From positions 40,122 through 104,121 of the forward strand of contig NZ_WOEI01000003.1 of assembly GCF_009733925.1 (NCBI RefSeq): a stretch of 64,000 bases of DNA. The letters are read 5' to 3'. Below, piece by piece: positions 5,322 through 14,970 of the stretch. The notes beneath the pieces were generated by a model. It saw only the letters and a list, made by a program, of their open reading frames with translations. It made no database searches and was not told the origin of the DNA. Numbering within the stretch: the stretch's first letter is position 1; the number at the start of each line of letters is the position of its first letter. The translations under genes were made by a program, and so were the position numbers. The stretch is from Streptobacillus canis. GTDB lineage: Bacteria > Fusobacteriota > Fusobacteriia > Fusobacteriales > Leptotrichiaceae.

Positions 5322-8108
5322 ATGAATAAAATATTTAGAAAATTAGTGTTTGCTTTTTTACTGTTAATGCAAATAGTTGTATTTGCTGCAAGTACTAAAG
5401 TAATTATTCACTATAAACCAAGTGAAAATTTAGAGTGGGATTTATGGGTATGGCCTGATAAAGGTAATGGAAATGCGTATGCCTTTGATAAAGAAGATGA
5501 ATTCGGGAAATATGCAGAAATTACTTTAGATGGAGAACATAAAAAAGTTGGATACATTGTTAGACTTTCAGATTGGTCTAAAAAAGATGTAGGAGAAGAC
5601 AGATTTATCGATATTGAAGATGGAGAAACTGAAATATGGGTTAAATCACAAGATCCTATGACATATTATTCTAATCCAGATAAAGCACCATTAGTGTTCC
5701 AAAATGTTAATTTAGATATTACATATTATCCAGTAGAAAAAGATGCTAAAAAATACAGAGTAAAAGTATGGGCCGAAGGGCAAAAACCAAAATATATTAA
5801 TTTAGAACAAGATGGTGAAAAATTTGTTGCTAAAGGGAATTATGAAGGTAAAGATATCAGTAAATTAAATTTTGAAATTACTAAGAGATGGTGGTTCTTC
5901 TTTGAAAAAATAGTAGATGTTTCAAGAGAAATAACTAAAATAGATGAAAGTGGTAATGTAAATATTTTTATAAATCAAGAAGATAAAACTATATATAAAT
6001 CAGCAGAATCAGCAACTAAACCAAAAGCTATTGAAAGTGCTAGTATAGATGCAATGAATTCTATTACTGTTAAGACTAATAAGAATTTTAATTTAGAAAA
6101 AGAAATGGCTAGAGGAATTACAGCTAATTTTGATAATAAGGTGAAAGAAATTATTTCTTTAACTGAAGATCCAGTACAAACAGATATGTTTAAAATAGTA
6201 TTTGATAAAGACTTAGATTTAAAGAATAAAGATGGAAAAGTAATGATGGCTACATTTGGTGAAGCTAAAGTTAATTTAGGAAGTGTAGTTAGAGATAAAA
6301 GCTTTGATGATTTCTATGCATATGATGGAGAGCTTGGAGCTATATATACAAAAGATGAAACAACTATAAAAGTTTGGGCACCTACAGCAGAGTTTGTAAA
6401 CTTATTAACTTATGAAGGTGAACAAGTTATTAAAGAACCTATGGTATTAGGGGAAAAAGGAGTATATTCTATTACTTTCCCTGGTGATAAATTAGGTTTA
6501 GTATATCAATTTGAAGTTGGAGTTAATGGAGAAGTTAATGTAACTAATGATCCATACACTTATTCAACTACAGTTAATGGTGAAAAATCTGTAGTTGTTA
6601 ATCCAAGTATTTCTGATGTTCCAAATCCAGTAATTGATAACCCTATCATATATGAATTACATGTTAGAGATTTATCAGTACATCCTGGAAGTGGAATTAA
6701 TAATAAAGGTAAATTCTTAGGATTAACTGAAACAGGAACAAAAACAGCAAGTGGACAAATTACAGGACTAGACTATATTAAATCTTTAGGAATAACTCAC
6801 GTACAATTATTACCTATATATGATTTCAGTTCATATTCAGTAGATGAAACAGATCAATTTGCTAGATATAACTGGGGATATGATCCAGTAAACTATAACA
6901 GTGTTGAAGGTTCATATTCAACTAATCCATATGATCCTAATGTTAGAATACAAGAATTACAAAAAACAATAGATGTATTACATCAAAATAATTTAGGTGT
7001 AATTATGGACGTTGTATATAACCACGTATTTAGTGCAGGAGAACATGCATTTAATAAAATTGTTCCAGGATATTATTATAGATATGATATGGATGGAAAT
7101 TTAACTAATGGAACTGGTGTAGGAAATGATGTAGCTAGTGAAAGAAAAATGGTTAAGAAATATATAATAGACAGTGCTAAATATTGGGCTAAGACATATA
7201 AATTAGATGGATTCCGTTTTGATTTAATGGGTATACTTGATGTTGATACTATGAATGAATTAAGAGATGAAATGAAGAAAATTAACCCTAATTTCTTTAT
7301 ACTTGGAGAAGGATGGGATATGGGAACTCTTGATCCTGAATTAAGAGCAAATCAAAATAATGCAAATAAACTTGAAGGTATAGCATTCTTTAATGATGAT
7401 TTCAGAGATGCAGTTAAAGGATCTACTTTTGGAGAAATAAGTAAAGGATTCATTAGTGGAAACTTAAAACAAGAAGAAAGACTATTTACTTCAATTAAAG
7501 GTGGAGAAGGTATGAGAACATATACATCTCCTATGCAATTAATTCAATATATTGAAGCACATGATAACTTAACTTTATTTGATCAAATAACTAAAACTAA
7601 TGATACTGAAGATTTAGCAATGATAACTAGAAGACATAATCTAGGAACAACTATAGTTCTTCTATCACAAGGTGTTCCATTTATTCATGCAGGACAAGAA
7701 TTTTTAAGAACTAAAGGTGGAGATGAAAATTCATATAAATCAAGTGATGAAGTAAATAGACTTGATTGGGAACTTGCAAGAAGAAATGCAGCAAGTATAG
7801 ATTTAGTTAGAGAATTAATTAAAATACGTAAAGCAAATCCTGACTTTAATTTAAAATCATTTGATGAAGTTAATAAGACTATAACTCCTATTAAAGTATT
7901 AGATCAGGTTGTAGCATATACACAAGCAGATAAAGTAATAATATATAATGCTAGTGGAAAAGAAAAAGAAGTTCAAGTACCTAATGGAAATTATGTAGTA
8001 CTTGTTAAAGATAATAAGGCTAAGGCAGAAGGTCTTGGAGAAATAGAAGTAAAAGATGGAAAAGTAAAAGTATCAATGCAATCAGCATTAGTACTTAAGA
8101 AAAAATAA
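5322..8108 (+). CDS. pulA: Secreted type I pullulanase (GH13_14) with CBM41
   Basis: This 928-residue enzyme hydrolyses alpha-1,6 branch bonds in pullulan and glycogen. ATG 5322 follows GGAGG and gives a signal peptide ending VVFAAS. The order is CBM41-like starch-binding modules (about 30-130 and 140-225), an Ig-like linker, CBM48 (about 340-430, IKVWAPTAEFVNLL), the TIM barrel, and a short C-terminal beta domain. Diagnostic motifs are YNWGYDP (about 515), DVVYNHV (562), DGFRFDLMG with the nucleophile Asp near 634, GEGWD with the acid/base Glu near 661, and EAHDN (about 745). There is no cell-wall anchor, so it is periplasmic, secreted or surface-associated. It is a single-gene unit with its own operator and terminator. 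A cytoplasmic GH13 enzyme at 18313 probably acts on its products. Confidence 0.95.
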   Translation: MNKIFRKLVFAFLLLMQIVVFAASTKVIIHYKPSENLEWDLWVWPDKGNGNAYAFDKEDEFGKYAEITLDGEHKKVGYIVRLSDWSKKDVGEDRFIDIEDGETEIWVKSQDPMTYYSNPDKAPLVFQNVNLDITYYPVEKDAKKYRVKVWAEGQKPKYINLEQDGEKFVAKGNYEGKDISKLNFEITKRWWFFFEKIVDVSREITKIDESGNVNIFINQEDKTIYKSAESATKPKAIESASIDAMNSITVKTNKNFNLEKEMARGITANFDNKVKEIISLTEDPVQTDMFKIVFDKDLDLKNKDGKVMMATFGEAKVNLGSVVRDKSFDDFYAYDGELGAIYTKDETTIKVWAPTAEFVNLLTYEGEQVIKEPMVLGEKGVYSITFPGDKLGLVYQFEVGVNGEVNVTNDPYTYSTTVNGEKSVVVNPSISDVPNPVIDNPIIYELHVRDLSVHPGSGINNKGKFLGLTETGTKTASGQITGLDYIKSLGITHVQLLPIYDFSSYSVDETDQFARYNWGYDPVNYNSVEGSYSTNPYDPNVRIQELQKTIDVLHQNNLGVIMDVVYNHVFSAGEHAFNKIVPGYYYRYDMDGNLTNGTGVGNDVASERKMVKKYIIDSAKYWAKTYKLDGFRFDLMGILDVDTMNELRDEMKKINPNFFILGEGWDMGTLDPELRANQNNANKLEGIAFFNDDFRDAVKGSTFGEISKGFISGNLKQEERLFTSIKGGEGMRTYTSPMQLIQYIEAHDNLTLFDQITKTNDTEDLAMITRRHNLGTTIVLLSQGVPFIHAGQEFLRTKGGDENSYKSSDEVNRLDWELARRNAASIDLVRELIKIRKANPDFNLKSFDEVNKTITPIKVLDQVVAYTQADKVIIYNASGKEKEVQVPNGNYVVLVKDNKAKAEGLGEIEVKDGKVKVSMQSALVLKKK

Positions 8109-8113
8109 GATTT

Positions 8114-8135
8114 AGGGGCAATATTGCCCCTTTTC
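8114..8135 (+). terminator. pulA terminator
   Basis: GGGGCA-ATAT-TGCCCC is followed by TTTT. The right arm also holds a possible -35 box for the next gene. Confidence 0.8.
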
Positions 8136-8152
8136 TTAAGATTTGATATAAT
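8124..8152 (+). promoter_or_regulatory. Promoter of cls, -35 box inside the terminator stem
   Basis: TTGCCC (8124-8129) lies 17 bases from TATAAT (8147-8152). The -35 hexamer falls within the upstream terminator hairpin. Confidence 0.55.
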
Positions 8153-8171
8153 ATGAAAAAAAGGAGGAGAT

Positions 8172-9725
8172 ATGTCAACAATAACAAAAACAAGTAAAAA
8201 GAGTTTTTTTAAGTTAGTTTTTAGTAGAACCTTAGTTGTAACAGTGTTATTATTACTAGAATTAGCTCTAGTATTAATGTCTGTAATGTGGTTAGGCAAA
8301 AACATGTATATACTAATAGGAAGTAGTAGAATTATCAGTTTTGGTATGATAGTTTATTTAATAAATAATAGACAAAATGCTAATGTTAAATTAGTTTGGA
8401 TATTATTAATATTACTTTTACCTTTATTTGGAATATGTCTTTATTGGTTTGTTAAATTAGATTTTGGAAGTAGAATGATGAAAAAGAGAATAGTTGAGAT
8501 TCAAGCACAAACTAAAAATCTTTTAGTTCAAAAACAAGAGATACTTAATAAAGTAAGAGATGAAAAAGAATATGAATTAAGAAATATTGCAAGATATATC
8601 AAAAATACTGGTGGATATAACCTATATCAAGATAGTGAAGTTAAGTATTATTCATTAGGTGAATATATGTTCTTAGATATGTTATTAGCATTAAAAGAAG
8701 CAAAGAAATTCATATTTATAGAATACTTTATTATAGAACAAGGTAAAATGTGGAATTCTATTGTAGAGATATTAAAACAAAAAGTTCTAGAGGGTGTAGA
8801 AGTAAGAGTAATGTATGATGGAACTTGTGAATACACGACTTTAGATAGAGATTATCCAAAAGAATTGATATTACATGGAATAAAAGCACAAACTTTCTCA
8901 CCAGTAACACCATTTGTTTCAACACACTATAACAATAGAGATCATAGAAAAATTATGGTTATAGATGGTAAGATAGGATTTACTGGAGGAGTAAACTTAG
9001 CTGATGAATATATTAATGAAATAGTTAAACATGGTCATTGGAAAGATACTGGTATTAGAATAATGGGAGATGCAGTTAAAACACTTACATTAATGTTCTT
9101 ACAATCATGGAACTTATTTGATTATGAAAGTAAAGAATATTCTAAATACTTAGATATTTCTCATGATATTAAAAATGATGGATACATAATTCCTTATGGA
9201 GATGAACCATTTGATAATGAATTATTAGGTCAAAATGTATATATTGATATTATTAATAATGCAAAAGAATATGTATATATTATGACACCATATTTAATTA
9301 TTGATAATGAAATGACAGCTGCTATGAAACTTGCAGCAATTAAAGGTGTGGATATTAGATTAATATTACCATATATACCAGATAAAGAAACACCTTTTGC
9401 TCTAGCTCATAGCCATTATGCTGAACTTATGGATGCAGGAGTTAAGATATATGAATATAACCCAGGATTTGTACATGCTAAGATGTTTATTTCAGATGAT
9501 ATAAAGGCTGTAGTAGGAACTATAAACTTAGATTATAGAAGTCTATATCATCATTTTGAAAATGCAGTATATATGTATAAAATGGATGTTATTAAAGATA
9601 TTAAAGAAGACTTTGAAGATACATTCAAAAAATCACATATTGTTTCACATAGAGAATTAAAAAATGATAAATTAACAAGAAAAATAATAGGAAAATTAAC
9701 GAAAATTTTCGCACCATTGCTATAA
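8172..9725 (+). CDS. cls: Cardiolipin synthase (phospholipase D superfamily)
   Basis: This 517-residue membrane enzyme joins two phosphatidylglycerol molecules to form cardiolipin. Three hydrophobic N-terminal segments (about 18-40, 46-64, 74-95) anchor it to the inner membrane. Two HKD catalytic motifs follow: HRKIMVID near residue 256 with FTGGVNLADEY after it, and HAKMFISDD near 435 with GTINLDYRS. This order and length match bacterial Cls of the ClsA/YwnE type. It starts at ATG 8172 behind AAGGAGGAG. It is a single gene between its own promoter and a strong terminator. Confidence 0.95.
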   Translation: MSTITKTSKKSFFKLVFSRTLVVTVLLLLELALVLMSVMWLGKNMYILIGSSRIISFGMIVYLINNRQNANVKLVWILLILLLPLFGICLYWFVKLDFGSRMMKKRIVEIQAQTKNLLVQKQEILNKVRDEKEYELRNIARYIKNTGGYNLYQDSEVKYYSLGEYMFLDMLLALKEAKKFIFIEYFIIEQGKMWNSIVEILKQKVLEGVEVRVMYDGTCEYTTLDRDYPKELILHGIKAQTFSPVTPFVSTHYNNRDHRKIMVIDGKIGFTGGVNLADEYINEIVKHGHWKDTGIRIMGDAVKTLTLMFLQSWNLFDYESKEYSKYLDISHDIKNDGYIIPYGDEPFDNELLGQNVYIDIINNAKEYVYIMTPYLIIDNEMTAAMKLAAIKGVDIRLILPYIPDKETPFALAHSHYAELMDAGVKIYEYNPGFVHAKMFISDDIKAVVGTINLDYRSLYHHFENAVYMYKMDVIKDIKEDFEDTFKKSHIVSHRELKNDKLTRKIIGKLTKIFAPLL

Positions 9726-9733
9726 CAATAATG

Positions 9734-9764
9734 AAGATGTATTTTTTTTGATACATCTTTTTTG
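9734..9764 (+). terminator. cls terminator
   Basis: AAGATGTAT and ATACATCTT flank a T-rich loop, and a run of six T follows. Confidence 0.8.
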
Positions 9765-9769
9765 TTTAG

Positions 9770-9798
9770 TTGAATTAAGCCTTTCAATATTGTATAAT
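9770..9798 (+). promoter_or_regulatory. uppP operon promoter
   Basis: TTGAAT (9770-9775), 17 bases, TATAAT (9793-9798), 30 bases before ATG. Confidence 0.7.
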
Positions 9799-9828
9799 TA
9801 AAAGAAGAGAATAAATTAGGAGGAAATA

Positions 9829-10635
9829 ATGTTATTAGATATTTTAAAGGTCTTTATACTTTCGCTAATTGAGGCGTTTACAGAGTTTATACCTGTAAGT
9901 TCAACTGGACATATGATACTTGCTGATAAATACATTAATTTATCAAGCAACAAGGAGTTTGTTACAGCATTTCAGGTAATAATACAACTTGGAGCAATAC
10001 TTGCTGTTGTGGTAATCTTTTTTAAGAAACTTTATCCTTTTATGTATAAAGGAGAAAAAAGGAAAAGTTTACTTGTACTTTGGTCTAAAATAATAGTAGC
10101 TGTATTACCTGCGGTGGTTTTAGGTTTACTGTTTGATGACTATATTGAAGAACATTTCTTTAATGCAACTATAGTTGCTTCTATGCTTTTAGTTTATGGG
10201 ATACTTTTAATATTTATTGAAAGTAAAAATAGGAGAGCAAGTATAAATAATCTTGCCAATATTACTTATCCTGTGGCTCTTGCTATAGGACTATTTCAAT
10301 GTCTTGCAATGATACCTGGGACTTCACGTTCTGCAGCAACAATAATAGGAGCGATGTTTTTAGGATTAAGTAGAGTGGCAGCAACAGAATTTTCTTTCTT
10401 TTTAGCAATTCCAACTATGCTTGGAGCAACAACTTTAAAATTAATAAAAATTGGATCACTATTAAGTGGATATGAGTTATTCTTAATATTTTTAGGATTA
10501 ATATTTACATTCATAATGTCTTTAATGATAATAAATTCTTTCTTAAAATACATTAAGAAGCATGATTTTAAAGTATTTGGATATTATAGAATAGTGATAG
10601 CAATATTAATACTTTTAGATATATATGTGTGGTAA
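9829..10635 (+). CDS. uppP: Undecaprenyl-diphosphatase
   Basis: This 268-residue polytopic membrane protein removes a phosphate from undecaprenyl diphosphate, recycling the lipid carrier for peptidoglycan. It has the two family signatures: EAFTEFIPVSSTGH near residue 15-28, with catalytic Glu and Ser/His, and PGTSRSAATI near 162-172 with the arginine of the active site. About seven or eight membrane segments are visible. Overproduction of this family gives bacitracin tolerance. It heads a tightly packed + strand run; hemZ begins 3 bases after its stop. Confidence 0.95.
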   Translation: MLLDILKVFILSLIEAFTEFIPVSSTGHMILADKYINLSSNKEFVTAFQVIIQLGAILAVVVIFFKKLYPFMYKGEKRKSLLVLWSKIIVAVLPAVVLGLLFDDYIEEHFFNATIVASMLLVYGILLIFIESKNRRASINNLANITYPVALAIGLFQCLAMIPGTSRSAATIIGAMFLGLSRVAATEFSFFLAIPTMLGATTLKLIKIGSLLSGYELFLIFLGLIFTFIMSLMIINSFLKYIKKHDFKVFGYYRIVIAILILLDIYVW

Positions 10636-10638
10636 TAA

Positions 10639-12012
10639 ATGAAGATAAAATCAAATTATGAGATAAATGAGAATAAATGGAATGAATTTATTTATGTATT
10701 CTTTAAAGAAAATGAAGATGAAGTATATATTGAAGTAAAAGAGGATGAAGAGTATATACATATTTCTGCAAATAATGGAGAAAAAAGCATTGAATACAAA
10801 TTAGAAAAAATGATAGATAATCAAATAGAAGTTATGCTTAAAGCATGTTTATTAAAGCTATATGATATATATGTTCCATGGGGTTCTTTAGTTGGAGTAA
10901 GGCCAACAAAACTTGTTAGAAAATTACTTAAAGATAACGATTATGAGAAGATAGTTAAAGTATTACAAGAAATATATTTAGTAAGTTCTGAAAAATCAAA
11001 CTTGTTAATAGAGGTAGTTAAGAATTCAATTGATTTCTTAGATGATAAAACTATAGGTATATATATTGGACTTGCATTTTGTCCTACAAAATGCACCTAT
11101 TGTTCTTTCCCTGCGTATCTAAAAAAGGGGAAATATGAACAAAGATATGAAGAATACTTTCAAACTTTACTTAGAGAGATTAGGGAAGTTGGTTCTCTAT
11201 GTAAAGAATTAAATCTTGAGATAAATAGTATATATGTAGGTGGAGGAACTCCAAGTTATTTATCAATAGAGGAATTAAACGAACTCTTAGTAACTATTAA
11301 AGAATATATAGACATGAAATCTTTAAAAGAATATACTTTTGAAGCAGGAAGAATAGATACATTAGATAGTCAAAAACTTACTATGCTTAAAGACTTTGAT
11401 GTTACAAGAATAAGTATTAATCCACAATCATTTAAGGATTCAACTTTAAAACTTGTAAATAGATATCATAACATAGATAAACTTAATGAAGTATATATGG
11501 AAGCAAAAAGATTGAAATTAGACATTAATATGGATTTCATAATAGGACTTCCACGTGAAAATACAGAAGATGTATTAAATACTTTAGAAAAGTTTAAACA
11601 GTATGATCCAGAAAATGTAACTTTCCACTATTTAGCTATGAAGAAAGCATCAATTCTTACTAAAAGTAAATATTTTGAAGAAGATGCCTTAGATCATAAA
11701 TTAATAACTCAAAAGATAACAGAAATAATGAGAGAAAAACAATATTTCCCCTACTATATGTACAGACAAAAGAGTTCTAGTATAGATGGAGAAAATATGG
11801 GATATTGTAAGGAAGGAAAGCAATTAATTTACAATATAGAGATGATAGAAGAATACAAGACTATCATATCTATAGGTGCTGGAGCTATAACTAAATTAAT
11901 TAAAGATGATATAATAAAGAGGCTTATAAATCCTAAAGATCCACTTATGTGGATAGATGAATTTGAAGATAGACTAAATGAAAAGAAAAAAGAAATTAGG
12001 GGGCTAATGTGA
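10639..12012 (+). CDS. hemZ: HemZ-type radical SAM coproporphyrinogen dehydrogenase-like protein
   Basis: This 457-residue radical SAM protein has an N-terminal domain of about 140 residues containing LVGVRPTKL, characteristic of the HemZ branch. The cluster motif CPTKCTYC follows near residue 148-155, then GGGTPSYL, RISINPQSF and FIIGLPREN, the usual SAM-binding and barrel landmarks. Classical HemN-type enzymes convert coproporphyrinogen III to protoporphyrinogen IX without oxygen; many HemZ/HemW relatives act in heme handling instead. No other heme synthesis gene is in the window, so a heme-trafficking or other role is possible. Its TGA overlaps the GTG start of the next gene. Confidence 0.85.
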   Translation: MKIKSNYEINENKWNEFIYVFFKENEDEVYIEVKEDEEYIHISANNGEKSIEYKLEKMIDNQIEVMLKACLLKLYDIYVPWGSLVGVRPTKLVRKLLKDNDYEKIVKVLQEIYLVSSEKSNLLIEVVKNSIDFLDDKTIGIYIGLAFCPTKCTYCSFPAYLKKGKYEQRYEEYFQTLLREIREVGSLCKELNLEINSIYVGGGTPSYLSIEELNELLVTIKEYIDMKSLKEYTFEAGRIDTLDSQKLTMLKDFDVTRISINPQSFKDSTLKLVNRYHNIDKLNEVYMEAKRLKLDINMDFIIGLPRENTEDVLNTLEKFKQYDPENVTFHYLAMKKASILTKSKYFEEDALDHKLITQKITEIMREKQYFPYYMYRQKSSSIDGENMGYCKEGKQLIYNIEMIEEYKTIISIGAGAITKLIKDDIIKRLINPKDPLMWIDEFEDRLNEKKKEIRGLM

Positions 12013-12542
12013 GAAAATTAAAATATGTTTTAATTACATTATTAATATTATTTGTATTTAATTTCATTAAAGGAATATTTGGATTTGAAACTCATGGAGG
12101 TGACGTGCCTCGTGTTGAAATTAATGAAGAAATAGTATTTCAAGATGAGAAGAATGCAGATAAATTATTTGATATTAACACTGTAGGTTATGAAGATATA
12201 GTTGGAAATGGAATTTCGAGTAAAGAAGCTTACAAAATACTTGAATATAGGGATTTTGTTGGGTATATTGATAATGTAGATTACTTAATTAGAGCTAGAG
12301 GTATAAACAAAGGTAATATAGATAGAATAAAGAAAAACTTTTATGTAGAAGAAACAGAAGAAAAAGAATATGTTAAACATAATATTAATGCCTTAGATGA
12401 AGATGGCTTGTATATGCTTGGATTTTCAAAACAAGATGTTAAAACTATTCTAGATTTAAGAAATTCTGGAGAGATTAAATCAGATCTTGATTTAAAAGGA
12501 AAAGTAAATATGAATATAGTTAGTAAACATATACAGTTTTAG
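12009..12542 (+). CDS. Membrane-anchored helix-hairpin-helix (ComEA-like) protein
   Basis: This 177-residue protein starts with GTG overlapping the hemZ stop; AGGGG is just upstream. An N-terminal hydrophobic segment (about 5-22, YVLITLLILFVFNFIKGIFG) suggests a signal anchor. Residues about 55-110 contain FDINTVGYEDIVGNGIS followed by KILEYRDFVGYIDNVDYLI. This is the helix-hairpin-helix pattern (xxNTA...LxxIPGIG...I..R..G.F.) of ComEA-like DNA-binding proteins. A second, weaker copy (NINALDEDGLYMLGFS) follows at about 128-160. A role in DNA binding or uptake outside the inner membrane is possible; competence genes are not adjacent. Confidence 0.6.
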   Translation: MRKLKYVLITLLILFVFNFIKGIFGFETHGGDVPRVEINEEIVFQDEKNADKLFDINTVGYEDIVGNGISSKEAYKILEYRDFVGYIDNVDYLIRARGINKGNIDRIKKNFYVEETEEKEYVKHNINALDEDGLYMLGFSKQDVKTILDLRNSGEIKSDLDLKGKVNMNIVSKHIQF

Positions 12543-12551
12543 GAGATGGAT

Positions 12552-13025
12552 ATGAATAGAGAAGAAAAGGACAGAGAGAATATTTTTGCTCTATTGTCAG
12601 GTTTAAAGATGGCAGTAGAAAATAAGAACTTAGTACAAAAAGAATTTTGTAGTGCACTACTTTCTAAATACTTACAAGAAGGAGTTAATATCTATGAATT
12701 TGTGGAAAAAGAAGAAATAGAAAAATATATAAATGAAGGGTTGAATCTTTTTGTGAAGAGAAAAAGAAAATATTTTATTAAGAAAACATTATTTAACGTA
12801 TTTACAGGTATGGCAGCAGCAATATTTACTTATATATTTTTAGGAGTATCATTTGCGAAATCGTTAGCAGTATTTCTAGGAGCTTTTTTAATAGATAGTT
12901 TTATTAAGTTAAAAGTTAGTAAAATAGTCTTTGTAAATGAAGTAAGAAAAGAATATGAAAGATATGTGGATTCTAAATTAATACATATTAGAGAAAGTGA
13001 GGATGTGAGTAAATTATGGAAATAA
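12552..13025 (+). CDS. Small membrane protein of unknown function
   Basis: This 157-residue protein is unrecognised. ATG 12552 is preferred over 12546 because AGGAG (12541-12545) directly touches the latter. A charged helical N-terminal half is followed by KRKRKYFIKK and two close hydrophobic segments (about 84-100 and 105-122). A charged C-terminal helix ends the protein. It probably folds as a membrane hairpin with both ends in the cytoplasm. It overlaps the next hydrolase gene by 10 bases, so it is co-translated with it. Confidence 0.6.
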   Translation: MNREEKDRENIFALLSGLKMAVENKNLVQKEFCSALLSKYLQEGVNIYEFVEKEEIEKYINEGLNLFVKRKRKYFIKKTLFNVFTGMAAAIFTYIFLGVSFAKSLAVFLGAFLIDSFIKLKVSKIVFVNEVRKEYERYVDSKLIHIRESEDVSKLWK

Positions 13026-14005
13026 GAAGACCTAAGATAGAAGGGTATAAAATAGGTAATCTTTCTCCTAATGTTAAATTCACAAAAGAATTAAAAGTTA
13101 AAGAATCTGAAAAAAGGGGAATAAAAGAATTTAATTCATCACTTGAGAAAATGAGATCTGAAATGTGGTATCCAAATAAGGATATAACAACAGTTCATAT
13201 TAAGAACGAGATAAAAAAAGTAGAGGGAATTAGAGTTGTTAAATATTCGGTGGATGAAGAAAATAAAGAAAAACTAATAATATTTTTCCATGGTGGAGGA
13301 TATTATGGAGGTTCAACAGATACTATACATTATACATGTAGATATATGGCTGAAAAAACAGGATCAACTGTAGTATCAGTAGATTATTCTTTAGCACCAG
13401 AATTTCCATTTCCTACTTCTATAGAAGAGGGATATACTATACTAAAATATTATGAAAATAGATATGAAAGTATTTATCTTGGTGGAGATAGTGCAGGTGG
13501 TGGACTTGCATGTTCTGTAGTAATTAAAGATATAGAGGAAAATACTAAGATAGCTGATGGGTTAATCATGTATTATCCAGTTTTACTTATAGATCTTAAA
13601 GATAATTGTAGAGAAGATTTTATATGGGATATTAAAGAGTATGATATAGATGAAACTAGTCCTGATGCAGGTTTAATGAAATCAGAATCTAGTGGTTTAA
13701 AATATGCTATGCCATATATTAAAGATATGTATATTAAAACTAATGAAGCTAAAGAGAATTACTATATCTCTCAAATAAATGCACCAGACAGCGTGTTAAG
13801 ACAATTTCCTAAAACTTTAATATTTACTGTTGAATATGATTATTTAAGACTAGAAGCGGAATATTTCCACAAAAGACTTAGAGAAAATGCAGTAAAATCT
13901 ATTGGGATTAGATATGCTGGTGAAGTGCATGCCTTTATAGATAAAACAGGATATAATGACAATATCATAGATAGTATAGATGAAATTAGGGAGTTCATAA
14001 AATGA
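13016..14005 (+). CDS. Alpha/beta hydrolase, hormone-sensitive lipase type esterase
   Basis: This 329-residue soluble hydrolase has the HSL-family oxyanion-hole motif HGGGYYGG near residue 92 and the nucleophile elbow GGDSAGGG near 157. Candidate Asp lies in VEYDYLRLEA (about 279-282) and His in GEVHAFID (about 308). Family members cut short-chain carboxyl esters. There is no signal peptide, so it is cytoplasmic. It overlaps its upstream neighbour by 10 bases and the downstream peptidase by 4 (ATGA), indicating one operon. The substrate is unknown. Confidence 0.88.
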   Translation: MEIRRPKIEGYKIGNLSPNVKFTKELKVKESEKRGIKEFNSSLEKMRSEMWYPNKDITTVHIKNEIKKVEGIRVVKYSVDEENKEKLIIFFHGGGYYGGSTDTIHYTCRYMAEKTGSTVVSVDYSLAPEFPFPTSIEEGYTILKYYENRYESIYLGGDSAGGGLACSVVIKDIEENTKIADGLIMYYPVLLIDLKDNCREDFIWDIKEYDIDETSPDAGLMKSESSGLKYAMPYIKDMYIKTNEAKENYYISQINAPDSVLRQFPKTLIFTVEYDYLRLEAEYFHKRLRENAVKSIGIRYAGEVHAFIDKTGYNDNIIDSIDEIREFIK

Positions 14006-14970
14006 TAAAAGAAATAGTTAGTTCAGAAATAAAAGACCTTTTAACACTACATAGTGAAGAATATAGTGAAAAAGGTTATTATTTAGAAAATGATGGGCAT
14101 GAAATATATTATGAAGTTAGTGGTAATGAAGAAGGTATACCAGTTGTATTTGTACATGGTGGGCCTGGATCACCTATGGGTGATTATGCAAAAAGATTTT
14201 TTGATAAAGATAAATATAGAATAATAGTAATAGATCAAAGAGGATGTGGAAAAAGTAAACCTTTTGCTAAAATGGAAGGTAATAATACTTTTGCATTAAT
14301 TGATGATATGGAAAAAATAAGAGAGAAACTAGGAATTGAAAAATGGGTAGTATTTGGAGGTTCTTGGGGGTCAACTTTATCTTTAGTATATAGTATTACT
14401 CATCCTGAAAGAGTTAAAAAAATAGTGTTAAGAGGAATATTTTTAGCTAGAGATGAAGATGTAAATTGGCTATATAAAGAAGGTGCAAGCTATTTTTATC
14501 CAGAAGAATTTGATAAGTTTGTTGCTCCTCTTACAGAAGAAGAAAGAAAAAATCCAGTTGAGTCATATTTAAAATATCTACAAATGGATATGGAAATTGC
14601 TAAAAAATATGCAAAAGTTTGGTCAGATTGGGAGCATTCTTGTGTAAGACTTATTAGAAAAGATAATTTAAGTGAAATATCACAAGCAGATATTTCAATG
14701 GCAATAATAGAATGTGTTTATTTTAATAATAATTCATTTTTACCAACTAAAAACTATATTTTAGAAAATGTAGATAAAATAAAGGATATAGAGATAGATA
14801 TAGTTCATGGTAGATATGATGTAGATTGTAGATTAATAGGAGCTTATGAGCTATATAAAAATCTTAATAATGCAAAACTATATATAGTTCAAGATGCAGG
14901 ACATTCTAGTCTTGAAAAAGGTATTACACATAAATTAATGGAAATAATGGAGGAATATAGTGAAAGATAA
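14002..14970 (+). CDS. Proline iminopeptidase-like alpha/beta hydrolase (family S33)
   Basis: This 322-residue protein carries the S33 signature: HGGPGSPMGDY near residue 51, DQRGCGKSKP near 78, and the nucleophile GGSWGSTLSL near 119-128. The triad is completed by Asp in HGRYDVDC (about 272) and His in DAGHSS (about 300). Prolyl aminopeptidases remove N-terminal proline from peptides in the cytoplasm. Length fits the family. The first bases overlap the preceding esterase and the last overlap the HAD gene, so all three are translated together. Confidence 0.9.
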   Translation: MIKEIVSSEIKDLLTLHSEEYSEKGYYLENDGHEIYYEVSGNEEGIPVVFVHGGPGSPMGDYAKRFFDKDKYRIIVIDQRGCGKSKPFAKMEGNNTFALIDDMEKIREKLGIEKWVVFGGSWGSTLSLVYSITHPERVKKIVLRGIFLARDEDVNWLYKEGASYFYPEEFDKFVAPLTEEERKNPVESYLKYLQMDMEIAKKYAKVWSDWEHSCVRLIRKDNLSEISQADISMAIIECVYFNNNSFLPTKNYILENVDKIKDIEIDIVHGRYDVDCRLIGAYELYKNLNNAKLYIVQDAGHSSLEKGITHKLMEIMEEYSER

